Assembly: GCA_021778575.1 (NCBI GenBank)
Contig: JAJYCH010000265.1
Coordinates: forward strand, 1 to 6,827
Direction of reading: 5' to 3'
Length of the DNA stretch: 6,827 nt
DNA from: Planctomycetota bacterium
GTDB lineage: Bacteria; Planctomycetota; Planctomycetia; Isosphaerales; Isosphaeraceae
The position numbers and the translations under genes are program-made. How positions within the stretch are numbered: the stretch's first letter is position 1; each line of letters begins with the position of its first letter. Positions 1 to 6,306 of the stretch are shown in pieces. The notes beneath the pieces are model-generated. The model saw only the letters and a list, made by a program, of their open reading frames with translations, was not told the origin of the DNA and did not search any database.

Positions 1-207
1 TTCCGTGAGAATTTCGGTCTGATCGTTCACCAGGACGTCGGATGTGGTTTCCTGGCCGGTCGGCGTGACGACGATCTTCTTGCCGTCGACATCGATCGAC
101 TTGACGATGCCCGCCAGTTGTTCGAGCGGACGAGCCGGAGCGAAACCGCCAGAGACCATCAAGACAAGACAGATTCCAAGCGCAGTCGCGGGACGATGAA
201 AATTCAT
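1..207 (-). CDS. Small secreted protein of unknown function, N-terminal part only (runs off left edge)
   Basis: An open frame starts with ATG at 207 and stays open for 69 codons to the window edge, so the C-terminus is missing. The start is well supported: GAGGTG at 217-212 lies 4 nt upstream. Residues 1 to about 25 look like a Sec signal peptide, with a basic start (MNFHRPATA), a hydrophobic core (LGICLVLMVSGGF) and a small-residue exit (APA). The mature part begins with alternating beta-type segments (AGIVKSIDVDGKKIVVTPTG, then a segment ending DVLVNDQTEILTE). The pattern 'G-V-K-S-x-D-x-D-G-K-x-I-x-V-T' followed by 'V-x-x-D/Q-T-x-I' resembles small beta-barrel (DUF5666/OB-like) exported proteins, but this is only pattern resemblance. 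The protein is probably periplasmic or extracytoplasmic. It is transcribed away from msrA, from the shared upstream gap. No function is assigned. Confidence 0.72.
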   Translation of the reverse strand, partial: MNFHRPATALGICLVLMVSGGFAPARPLEQLAGIVKSIDVDGKKIVVTPTGQETTSDVLVNDQTEILTE

Positions 208-377
208 GGAGCACCTCAATGAAGAATTCGTTCGGGAGAGATGGGTGGTTTGCGGTCACTCGTCCATGCGACCACGCGCCAACCCCCGACGCGACCGACC
301 GTAACATGATATCCAGCAACTTTCCACCCCCTTCCTCCACTGGGAGCTTCGTGGGAAGTCTCGATCTGGAAGGTTCG

Positions 378-406
378 TTGCCGTTAGACTACATGAAGCG
401 TACAAC
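378..406 (+). promoter_or_regulatory. Candidate sigma70-type promoter for msrA
   Basis: TTGCCG (378-383) and TACAAC (401-406) are separated by exactly 17 nt, and each matches four of six consensus positions. Transcription would start near 412, leaving a leader of roughly 50 nt before the msrA start. The rest of the gap from 218 to 465 shows no gene I can support. The divergent gene at 207 must also have its promoter there, but I see no clear one. Two 4/6 boxes occur by chance fairly often, hence the low confidence. Confidence 0.3.
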
Positions 407-465
407 GACCTTACGACGTCGAGGCGACCCTGGTCGACTCGACGAGATTCAGAGGTTTTAATCTC

Positions 466-951
466 ATGGATATGATCATGAAAAAAGCCATGTTCGGTGC
501 TGGCTGTTTCTGGGGTGTGGAACTGGCCTTCCGAAGGATCGAGGGCGTGGCGGACGTCGCCGTCGGCTATTCCGGGGGAGAGTATCCGAATCCGACCTAT
601 CGCGACGTCTGTACCGGCCGGACCGGACATGCCGAGGTGGTCGAGATCGACTACGACCCGGCGAAGGTTTCGTACAACCGGTTGCTGGAAGTTCTCTGGT
701 CGATTCATGACCCGACGACGCCGAATCGCCAGGGGCCGGATGTGGGAACCCAATATCGCTCGGCGATCTTCACCTTCGACGCCGAACAGGCCGCCGAGGC
801 CGAGGCCTCGAAACAGGCCGAGGACGCCAGCGGCCGACACCGTCGCCCGATCGTCACGGAGATCACCCCGGCCTCGACCTTTTATCGAGCCGAGGAATAC
901 CACCAGCGCTACCTCGAAAAGAACGGCCGGGCCTCCTGCTCGATTCATTGA
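466..951 (+). CDS. msrA: Peptide-methionine (S)-S-oxide reductase MsrA
   Basis: This is a 161-residue single-domain MsrA, which reduces the S epimer of methionine sulfoxide in proteins and free methionine, normally with thioredoxin as reductant. The signature GCFWG is at residues 13-17 with nucleophile Cys14. Glu57 (in TGHAEVV), Asp92 and Tyr97 (in GPDVGTQYRS) follow at spacings of 43, 78 and 83 from the cysteine, the same spacings as Cys51, Glu94, Asp129 and Tyr134 of E. coli MsrA. Other family blocks are GYSGG (34-38), HDPTTPNRQG (81-90) and EEYHQRYLEK near the end. Cys158 in the C-terminal RASCSIH is the likely resolving cysteine; Cys49 is the only other one. There is no signal peptide, so it is cytoplasmic. 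ATG 466 is preferred because AGAGG (451-455) lies 10 nt upstream; in-frame ATGs at 472 and 478 are alternatives. No msrB is adjacent. An Ala/Glu-rich stretch at 107-121 is the only compositional oddity. Confidence 0.97.
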   Translation: MDMIMKKAMFGAGCFWGVELAFRRIEGVADVAVGYSGGEYPNPTYRDVCTGRTGHAEVVEIDYDPAKVSYNRLLEVLWSIHDPTTPNRQGPDVGTQYRSAIFTFDAEQAAEAEASKQAEDASGRHRRPIVTEITPASTFYRAEEYHQRYLEKNGRASCSIH

Positions 952-991
952 GGACTCGTTACCCGAAACCGAGATGCGTCCTTTGTTCGGC

Positions 992-1026
992 TTGATTGAG
1001 GTTTGTCGCTCGGGGTATGCTACACT
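992..1026 (+). promoter_or_regulatory. Probable promoter of the DUF1501 gene
   Basis: TTGATT (992-997) and TATGCT (1016-1021) are 18 nt apart. Overlapping them, TACACT (1021-1026) is preceded by TG at 1018-1019, which makes an extended -10 (TGC-TACACT). TTGAGG at 996-1001 would be its -35, with a 19 nt spacer. Either reading starts transcription near 1028-1034 and gives a leader of about 55 nt. This argues against an in-frame ATG at 1028 as the translation start and for ATG 1088. It also suggests the gene is transcribed independently of msrA. The msrA to DUF1501 gap contains only a weak CCGAA/TTCGG stem (963-967 with 986-990) and no convincing terminator. Confidence 0.45.
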
Positions 1027-1087
1027 AATGTTTGACATTGACCCGACCGTCCTGTCGAAAGTCGCGCCCAGCCCCCGGGGATCGACC

Positions 1088-2473
1088 ATGCCGTTGAATC
1101 ACCGCCATGCCGTCGGGATGGTACGCCGGGAGTTCCTCCAGGTGGGTTTCTCGGGCCTGCTCGGGCTGGGTCTGCCGGGACTTCTCGCGGCTCGGGCGGC
1201 GGCGGGGGCCCCTGCTCCTCGGGCGAAATCACTGATCTTGATCTTCATGTCGGGCGGGCTCGGACATCTCGACTCGTTCGACATGAAGCCGGACGCCCCC
1301 GAAGGAATTCGGGGCGAATTCCGGCCGATCGCGACGCAGACGCCGGGTATCCAGTATTGCGAGCACTTGCCGGGTCTGGCGGGGCATTCCGACAAGCTCG
1401 CCGTCATCCGCTCGATGTCGCACAACTATACGAATCATCTCAACGCCACGCATGAGATTCTGACCGGTCACTCGCAACCCGGTGCGTTCTTTGACAAGAT
1501 CGCCTCACGGGACGACTATCCTTGTTATGCCTCGGCGCTGGAATATCTCCGACCGCGTGGCGATGGAATTCCGAGCGGGGTGATGCTGCCCACCTATTTG
1601 ATGGAAGGGCCGCTGACCTGGCCCGGTCAACACGCCGGCTTCCTCGGACCGAAATTTGACCCGCTCCAGATCAAACAGGACCCGAACAAGCCCGATTTCC
1701 GCGAGGAAAGTCTGAGCCCGCCCGTCGGTTTCAGCATCGAGCGGATGAACAAGCGTCGCGAACTCCTCGACGAGATGGCGCTTCGTCGCGAGACGCTCTC
1801 GGCGGCGCTCGACTCCAAGGATCCGATGGCCGAACAGCGCGAGCTGGCCTATTCGATGCTGCTCTCGGGCAAGGTTGCCCGAGCCTTTGATATCCAGCGC
1901 GAAGACCCGAAAACCCGCGATCGCTACGGTCGGCACATGTTTGGGCAGTCGATCCTGCTGGCCAAACGGTTGGTCGACGCCGGTGTGCCGATCGTTCAGG
2001 CGAACATGGGCCGGGTCCAGAACTGGGATACGCACTCGGGCAAGTTCCGACGGCTCAAGAACGAGCTCTTGCCGCCGCTCGATCGAGGAGTCTCGGCGCT
2101 CCTCGACGATCTGGCGACCACGGGTCGGCTTGATGAAACTCTGGTGATCGTCGCCGGGGAATTCGGCCGGACGCCCCGGATCGGCAGTTCCACCGGGAAC
2201 GTCAACGGCCCCGACGGTCGCGACCACTGGTCGAAGTGCTTCTCGATCGTGATGGCCGGCGCGGGGATTCGAGGTGGACAGGTGATCGGCCAGTCCGACC
2301 GGATCGGAGCCTATCCCGCGAGCCGTCCGTTCAGTCCAGGCGACTTTGCGAGCACGATCTACCGGGCGCTGGGGATCGACCCCGAGACCGAAGTCCGCGA
2401 CCGCTTCGACCGGCCAATCCGCCTGGCGCTGGGCGAACCGATCTCGGCTCTCTATTCCGGCGGAGTCAGTTGA
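1088..2473 (+). CDS. DUF1501 family Tat-exported protein (alkaline-phosphatase-like fold)
   Basis: This 461-residue protein matches the DUF1501 family, which is abundant in planctomycetes, belongs to the alkaline phosphatase/sulfatase-like superfamily and has no settled biochemical role. Residues 12-20, VRREFLQVG, are a twin-arginine motif. A hydrophobic segment rich in Gly and Leu (about 20-38) and an Ala-rich exit follow, so the folded protein is probably exported through Tat. Family blocks in order are LIFMSGGLGHLDSFD (51-65), EGIRGEFRPI (72-81), DKLAVIRSM..H (102-112), RYGRHMFGQS (279-288), NWDTHSGKF (312-320), VAGEFGRTPR (355-364) and GPDGRDHW (374-381). The His and Asp residues of these blocks are the candidate metal-site ligands (inference). 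The first block is slightly unusual: many relatives read W/Q-G-G-P-S-H where this one has SGGLGH. ATG 1088 has GGGGA 6 nt upstream; ATG 1118 would leave only two residues before the Arg pair. The reading frame happens to be open back to 497, but that extension lacks start support and lies over msrA. The usual DUF1549/DUF1553 partner is not adjacent. Confidence 0.93.
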   Translation: MPLNHRHAVGMVRREFLQVGFSGLLGLGLPGLLAARAAAGAPAPRAKSLILIFMSGGLGHLDSFDMKPDAPEGIRGEFRPIATQTPGIQYCEHLPGLAGHSDKLAVIRSMSHNYTNHLNATHEILTGHSQPGAFFDKIASRDDYPCYASALEYLRPRGDGIPSGVMLPTYLMEGPLTWPGQHAGFLGPKFDPLQIKQDPNKPDFREESLSPPVGFSIERMNKRRELLDEMALRRETLSAALDSKDPMAEQRELAYSMLLSGKVARAFDIQREDPKTRDRYGRHMFGQSILLAKRLVDAGVPIVQANMGRVQNWDTHSGKFRRLKNELLPPLDRGVSALLDDLATTGRLDETLVIVAGEFGRTPRIGSSTGNVNGPDGRDHWSKCFSIVMAGAGIRGGQVIGQSDRIGAYPASRPFSPGDFASTIYRALGIDPETEVRDRFDRPIRLALGEPISALYSGGVS

Positions 2474-2519
2474 TCGTCTGGTGGTCCAGCGACCGAGATT
2501 TCGTTTCGGTTTGCGATCA
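2471..2519. terminator. Weak inverted repeats between convergent genes, possible bidirectional terminator
   Basis: The 46 nt between the DUF1501 stop and the thioredoxin-protein stop can fold into nested short stems: TGATCG (2471-2476) with CGATCA (2514-2519), enclosing ACCGA/TCGGT around ATTTCG. There is no U-tract on either strand, so intrinsic termination is doubtful. It is listed because this is the only structure in the convergent gap. Confidence 0.2.
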
Positions 2520-3383
2520 TCAAAGAGCGAACGAGAGCTTCCGGCGAAACGAGTTTGCCAGATCGGAGTCGGGCGGGAGGAGCTGGAAGGTGGCGATCAT
2601 CAGCTTACGGGCGGCCTCGCCGGTCCCTTTGCGGTCGCGCTCGACCAGTTCCAGGGCGAGCGGTAGGCTTTCATCATAACGGCCCGCCGAGGCCAGGGCT
2701 TCCGCCAGTTCGAGCTGGCTTTGATTGTCGAGTGGGTTGGCCTGATGCGCGGCCTCAAGAGCGGCGAGGTCGGTCGACCGCCCTGCACCGCCGTGAAGTG
2801 TCAGCTCGGCTTTGAGTTTCTCGACCTCGGGTTCGAGAAAGCCACGACGTTCGAGTTCCGCGATGATCGTCCGGGCGTCGTCGAACGCACCTCGAGCGAG
2901 AGCGACGCGTGCCAGGGCGATCTTGACCACCGGGCTGGTCGGCGAGAGTGCGAGCGCCTGGCGAAACCTGGCCTCGGCCGCTTCCAGGTCCGTCGGTTCG
3001 AGTTCGCGGCCTTCGGACACCAGGAGATCGGTCGGGGTCGGCATCAGCTTTTCGATCCAGCCTCGAAGGGTCGCCTCGGGGGCGACACCCACGAATTGGT
3101 CGACGACGTGCCCTGCCTTGATCGCGAAGACAGCGGGAATCGACTGGACGCCGAAACCGGCCGCGATCTCGGAGAGCTTCTCGGTCTCGGCCTTGACCAG
3201 GACAAACTTGCCATCGAACTCGATGGCGAGCTTTTCGAGGATCGGTCCCAGAATCCGGCAAGGCTGGCACCACTCCGCCCAGAAGTCGACGACGACCGGG
3301 ACAGTCTGCGACCGCTCGATCACCTCGGCGACGAACGTTTCGGTGGTCGCTTCGATGATCGAGGGATGAGCCTGGGTATTCAA
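2520..3383 (-). CDS. Thioredoxin-TPR protein, YbbN/CnoX-type co-chaperone
   Basis: A thioredoxin domain at about residues 5-115 is followed by a helical TPR-like region to the end, the architecture of YbbN (CnoX), a holdase that protects proteins from oxidation and hands them to GroEL in E. coli. The active site is WCQPC with Cys39 and Cys42, so unlike E. coli YbbN it keeps both cysteines and could do disulfide exchange. IPAVF carries the cis-Pro (Pro83). TPR-like helices include EAAEARFRQALALSP, ALARVALARGAFDDAR and LAEALASAGRYDESLP. The end, SFRRKLSFAL, resembles the YRRQLYALLY end of E. coli YbbN, the part that contacts GroEL. There is no signal peptide, so it is cytoplasmic. The start is ambiguous. 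TTG 3383 has GGAG 9 nt upstream and gives 287 residues, close to E. coli YbbN (284). ATG 3434 (304 residues) and TTG 3485 (321 residues, overlapping the upstream gene by 17 nt) lack good ribosome sites. It is probably co-transcribed with the acetyltransferase. Confidence 0.88.
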   Translation of the reverse strand: MNTQAHPSIIEATTETFVAEVIERSQTVPVVVDFWAEWCQPCRILGPILEKLAIEFDGKFVLVKAETEKLSEIAAGFGVQSIPAVFAIKAGHVVDQFVGVAPEATLRGWIEKLMPTPTDLLVSEGRELEPTDLEAAEARFRQALALSPTSPVVKIALARVALARGAFDDARTIIAELERRGFLEPEVEKLKAELTLHGGAGRSTDLAALEAAHQANPLDNQSQLELAEALASAGRYDESLPLALELVERDRKGTGEAARKLMIATFQLLPPDSDLANSFRRKLSFAL

Positions 3384-3396
3384 GGCGAAATTCTCC
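3384..3396 (-). promoter_or_regulatory. Ribosome binding site deciding the thioredoxin-TPR start
   Basis: Read on the minus strand, GGAG (3396-3393) sits 9 nt before TTG at 3383-3381. The predicted protein then begins MNTQAHPSIIEATTETF, directly at the start of the thioredoxin fold. The ATG at 3434-3432 has only GATTGAG immediately abutting it, too close for a normal Shine-Dalgarno site. This favours the internal TTG, but conservation has not been checked. Confidence 0.45.
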
Positions 3397-3468
3397 AGCG
3401 GCTGCCGAGCCGTCGCGGTTTGCAACTCGCACATCTCAATCGTATTTCGTTCCGTGGCCGGAATCAAA

Positions 3469-4062
3469 TCAAGCGGGCGGATCAAGCTCCCGGATCACCC
3501 GGCAAGGGACTCCGGCGGCGACCACCCGGGCGGGAATCGACCGACTGACGACGCTTCCCGCCGCGATCGTGGTTCCCTCGCCGATGGTCACGCCGGGAAG
3601 GATCTTCGAGCCGCCGCCAATCCAGACCCGGTCGCCGATCGTGACGGGGAAGGCCAGCTCTCGACCGCTGATCCGCTCGACAGGGTCGGTGGGATGGGTC
3701 GCGGCGTAAATGTGGACGTCGGGAGCGAACATCACGTCGCGGCCGATCGTCACCCGGTTACAGTCGAGGATCACGCAGCCAAAATTGGCGTAGAAATTCG
3801 CCCCCACGCGGATCAACGACCCGTAATCGCACCGAAACGGCGGCTCGATCTGGACCGATTCGCCGACCTCGCCCAATAATTCGGCGAGGATCGACCGGCG
3901 AAGGTCGTCCTCGTCCTCGGTTGTCGCGTTGTAGAGCCGCGTGAGCCTCCGGGCGTTCCGGCGTTCGAGAACCAGCAGCGGATCGGCCGAGAGGTAAGGC
4001 TCGCCCGCCAGCATCAGGTCTTTTTCGATCGAGGTTTCCAAGGGTCGGTCCCGAAAAGCCAA
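3469..4062 (-). CDS. Maltose/galactoside O-acetyltransferase family protein (hexapeptide repeat)
   Basis: This 197-residue protein matches the Maa/LacA/NodL group of acetyl-CoA-dependent sugar O-acetyltransferases, which form trimers of left-handed beta-helices. The N-terminal Mac domain is clear: KDLMLAGEPYLSADPLLVLER (starting at residue 14) corresponds to EKEKMIAGELYRSAD of E. coli Maa. Next come IEPPFRCDYGSLIRVGANFY, the hexapeptide-repeat region, and HIYAATHPTDP with catalytic His123. VTIGDRVWIGG (140-150) and LPGVTIGEGTTIAAGSVV (155-172) are further coils, followed by the usual VAAGVPCRVIREL end. Length is normal for the family. The acceptor cannot be told from sequence; glucose, maltose, a galactoside or a lipooligosaccharide precursor are all possible. 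The longest frame starts at TTG 4062. TTG 4041 would give METSIEKDLMLAGE, closer in length to E. coli Maa. Neither has a strong ribosome site, and ATG 4014 falls inside the Mac motif. It is the first gene of a probable two-gene minus-strand operon. Confidence 0.92.
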   Translation of the reverse strand: MAFRDRPLETSIEKDLMLAGEPYLSADPLLVLERRNARRLTRLYNATTEDEDDLRRSILAELLGEVGESVQIEPPFRCDYGSLIRVGANFYANFGCVILDCNRVTIGRDVMFAPDVHIYAATHPTDPVERISGRELAFPVTIGDRVWIGGGSKILPGVTIGEGTTIAAGSVVSRSIPARVVAAGVPCRVIRELDPPA

Positions 4063-4071
4063 GGCATTGTT

Positions 4072-4085
4072 CCGGCGCTCGCCGG
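4072..4085. repeat. GC-rich perfect inverted repeat ahead of the acetyltransferase start
   Basis: CCGGCG (4072-4077) and CGCCGG (4080-4085) are exact reverse complements around CT. In the acetyltransferase transcript this would be a tight five-pair hairpin with a four-base loop, ending 9 nt before TTG 4062. It could lower translation initiation or be chance in GC-rich DNA. Confidence 0.4.
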
Positions 4086-4101
4086 GTCGGAGTCTGGCGT
4101 T

Positions 4102-4132
4102 GTTCCCCGGTCCACTCTAAACTGACCGGAAC
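4102..4132. promoter_or_regulatory. Inverted repeat in the divergent intergenic region, candidate operator
   Basis: CCGGTC (4107-4112) and GACCGG (4124-4129) are exact inverted arms around an 11 nt AT-richer core, CACTCTAAACT. The arms extend to GTT/AAC (4102-4104 with 4130-4132) if two C residues are bulged. The core holds TAAACT (4118-4123), a 4/6 match to a -10 box for the plus-strand peptidase gene, with only a poor -35 (TGGCGT, 4095-4100). The reverse strand reads TTTAGAGT there. Placement between divergent genes fits an operator for one or both, but no regulator is recognised nearby. Confidence 0.3.
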
Positions 4133-4174
4133 TTCGCCGTCGATGAATCTCTCCCAAAAGAGGCCCAACCCGCC

Positions 4175-6202
4175 ATGACTGCTTGTCGCTTTCGATTGGC
4201 TTTGTCCCTCAGCCTGCTCGGATCAGGCCTGGCCGGTTCGGCTGGAGCGGCCGATCTGGAGAAGTTCACCCCGAAGCACGTCGCGAAGATCCAGACGGTG
4301 ACCGCCGCCGCGATCTCGCCCGACGGCTCGAAGGTGGCCTACATCCTGAGCGTCCCGCGCAAGCCAGGTCTCGACGAGGACGGCCCGGCCTATGCCGAGC
4401 TGCACGTCGTTGGTCCCGATGGTAAGTCGCACCCGTATGTGACCGGAGAGGTCAACATCGGCGAGCCAACCTGGGCTCGCGATGGCAATTCGATCCTGTT
4501 CCTCGCCAAGCGAGGGAAGGACGAGCATCGGTCGCTCTACAAGATTGATGCCGACGGAGGCGAGGCCCGAAAAGTCGTGGCCTTCGGCTCTGATATCACC
4601 GCGTTCGCGCTCAAGGCCGACGGCAAACGCCTGGCGTTCCTGGCGACCGAGCCCGACTCCAAGGCAAAGCTGGACCAGAAGAAGAAAGGGTTCAGCCAGA
4701 TTCTCTTCGAGGAAGAGATTCCGCCGACGCGGCTCTGGCTGGCGACGATCGACAGCCCGAAGACTCCGACCGAGATCAAGCTGGTCGGTTCGGCGTCCGA
4801 GCTGCGGGTGAACCCCGTCGGTGAGCAAGTCGCGCTGGCCCTGGCGCCAACGCCGAGCGTCGATGACAATTTCATGAAGCGGAAGGTCTGCGTGACTCTG
4901 GCCGGACCGGCGGGACTGGTTCGTTTTGAGAATCAAGGGAAGCTCGGTAAGGTTGTCTTCTCGCCCGATGGCAAGTATCTGGCGATGATCACCGCCGCCG
5001 ACATCAATGATCCGGCGGCCGGTCGGCTGGTGATCGGCGAGGTCGAAACCGGCACGATGAAGGACGTCTTGCCCGGTTATGAAGGGCACGTCGCCGATAT
5101 CGCCTGGTCAGACCCTGACACCGTCGCCTTCGTGGGCGACGAAGGGACCGGCACGGTGATCGGCACGGTGAATGCCGACGGGTCGTCGCTCTCGTCCACG
5201 CCGACGGCTCCGCTCGTGGTGACATCGTTCTCGATCGCCGGGAACGGTCGGACGGCGGCGCTGGTGGCTCAGTCGCCGAAGCACCCGAGCGAGGTCTTCC
5301 GGGCCGAGATCGGCGACGGTTTCAAGCCAACCCGACTGACCGATAGCAACCCCTGGTTCGCCGGGATGGAATTTGCTCCTCAAGAAGAAGTGACATACAA
5401 GGCGCGCGACGGACTGTCGCTCCAGGGGATCTTGATCCGCCCGCTGGGAGTGGAGGCCGGGAAAAAAGTTCCGCTGGTCCTCGACGTCCACGGCGGCCCC
5501 GAGTCGCACGTGAAGAACGGCTGGGTCACCGGCTACTCGTTGCCCGGTCAGGTCCTGGCGGCCAAAGGTGTCGCCGTGTTTCTGCCCAATTATCGCGGGA
5601 GCACCGGCCGGGGCGTGGCGTTCTCGAAGCTCAGCCAGGGCGACCCGGCCGGCAAGGAGTTTGACGACCTGATCGACGCGGTCGACCATTTCGTGAACAA
5701 CGGGCTGGCCGATCGATCGAAGGTCGGAGTGACTGGCGGTTCGTATGGTGGCTATGCGACGGCCTGGTGTTCCACCCGCTATTCCGATCGATTCGCGGCC
5801 GGCGTGATGTTCGTGGGGATCTCCGACAAGATTTCCAAGACCGGCACGACCGACATCCCCGACGAAGAATATCTGGTGCATGCTCGGCGTCGCCCCTGGG
5901 ACGACTGGCAGGCGTTGCTCGAACATAGCCCGATCTACCACGTCGATAAGGCCCGGACGCCGCTCCTGATTCTGCACGGTAAGGAAGACCCGCGCGTCTT
6001 TCCGGGGCAATCGCTTGAACTCTACCGTTTCCTCAAGATCCGCGGGCAAGCTCCGGTCCGGCTGGTGCTCTATCCGGGCGAAGGACACGGCAACTTGCGA
6101 GCGGCGTCGCGTTACGACTACAACCTCCGGATGATCGCCTGGTTCGACCACTACCTGCTTGGCAAAGGGGGAACGATGCCTCCAGGTGAGGTTGCTTATT
6201 GA
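4175..6202 (+). CDS. Secreted S9 family serine peptidase (prolyl oligopeptidase/acylaminoacyl-peptidase type)
   Basis: This 675-residue protein has an N-terminal beta-propeller and a C-terminal alpha/beta-hydrolase domain, the layout of S9 peptidases, which cleave short peptides admitted through the propeller. A Sec signal peptide covers residues 1 to about 25 (RFRLALSLSLLGSGLAGSAGA), so it should act in the periplasm or outside. Propeller repeats of the WD40-like PD40 type are visible at ISPDGSKVAYIL (47-58), WARDGNSILFL (100-110), LKADGKRLAFLA (146-157) and FSPDGKYLAMI (262-272). The hydrolase part starts near 403 (EEVTYKARDGLSLQGIL). Oxyanion-region motifs are DVHGGPESH (437-445) and NYRGSTGRG (472-480). 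The triad is Ser523 in GGSYGG, Asp605 in HGKEDPRV and His638 in GEGHG. All catalytic residues are present and the length is normal. ATG 4175 has AAAAGAGG (4156-4163) 11 nt upstream. It stands alone, with the strong terminator downstream. Substrate specificity is not readable from sequence. Confidence 0.95.
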   Translation: MTACRFRLALSLSLLGSGLAGSAGAADLEKFTPKHVAKIQTVTAAAISPDGSKVAYILSVPRKPGLDEDGPAYAELHVVGPDGKSHPYVTGEVNIGEPTWARDGNSILFLAKRGKDEHRSLYKIDADGGEARKVVAFGSDITAFALKADGKRLAFLATEPDSKAKLDQKKKGFSQILFEEEIPPTRLWLATIDSPKTPTEIKLVGSASELRVNPVGEQVALALAPTPSVDDNFMKRKVCVTLAGPAGLVRFENQGKLGKVVFSPDGKYLAMITAADINDPAAGRLVIGEVETGTMKDVLPGYEGHVADIAWSDPDTVAFVGDEGTGTVIGTVNADGSSLSSTPTAPLVVTSFSIAGNGRTAALVAQSPKHPSEVFRAEIGDGFKPTRLTDSNPWFAGMEFAPQEEVTYKARDGLSLQGILIRPLGVEAGKKVPLVLDVHGGPESHVKNGWVTGYSLPGQVLAAKGVAVFLPNYRGSTGRGVAFSKLSQGDPAGKEFDDLIDAVDHFVNNGLADRSKVGVTGGSYGGYATAWCSTRYSDRFAAGVMFVGISDKISKTGTTDIPDEEYLVHARRRPWDDWQALLEHSPIYHVDKARTPLLILHGKEDPRVFPGQSLELYRFLKIRGQAPVRLVLYPGEGHGNLRAASRYDYNLRMIAWFDHYLLGKGGTMPPGEVAY

Positions 6203-6245
6203 GGTTTCCGGCCAGGGTCGCATCAATCCTTGGCTGATGAGACGA

Positions 6246-6287
6246 AAAGAGCGGCCGGACGGGAGATTTCCCCTCCGGCCGCTCTTT
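6246..6287. terminator. Strong bidirectional intrinsic terminator
   Basis: AAAGAGCGGCCGGA (6246-6259) and TCCGGCCGCTCTTT (6274-6287) are a perfect 14 bp inverted repeat. A further GGG/CCC (6261-6263 with 6270-6272) closes an AGATTT loop after one mismatch. On plus the stem ends in CTTTATTT; on minus it ends in CTTTTCGTC, so both strands have a short T run. It lies 43 nt after the peptidase stop at 6202 and, on the other strand, about 20 nt after the RND pump stop at 6307, so it can serve both convergent genes. Confidence 0.92.
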
Positions 6288-6306
6288 ATTTGAACTCGAC
6301 TAAATA

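Noticed and set aside
219..461. 80-codon plus-strand frame before msrA
   Set aside because: No ribosome site and no recognisable motif, and it would span the likely msrA promoter. It could still be a small gene, but nothing supports it.
780..832. Repeated GAGGCC/GCCGAGG units inside msrA
   Set aside because: These encode an Ala/Glu-rich helix and follow from GC-rich codon choice; they are not a true repeat array.
497..1087. Upstream extension of the DUF1501 frame through msrA
   Set aside because: The frame is open by chance. Its translation is Arg/Pro/Ser-rich without homology, while the Tat signal and the promoter place the start at 1088.
256..1089. Long open frame on minus (277 codons) opposite msrA
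   Set aside because: It lies antisense to a certain msrA, has no recognisable domain and an Arg/Gly-rich composition, and is the expected shadow of GC-rich coding DNA.
2721..3548. 275-codon plus-strand frame opposite the thioredoxin-TPR gene
   Set aside because: It is antisense to clear thioredoxin motifs and its composition is that of a reverse-strand shadow.
4223..5089. 288-codon open frame on minus opposite the peptidase propeller
   Set aside because: Shadow frame with no ribosome site or recognisable motif.
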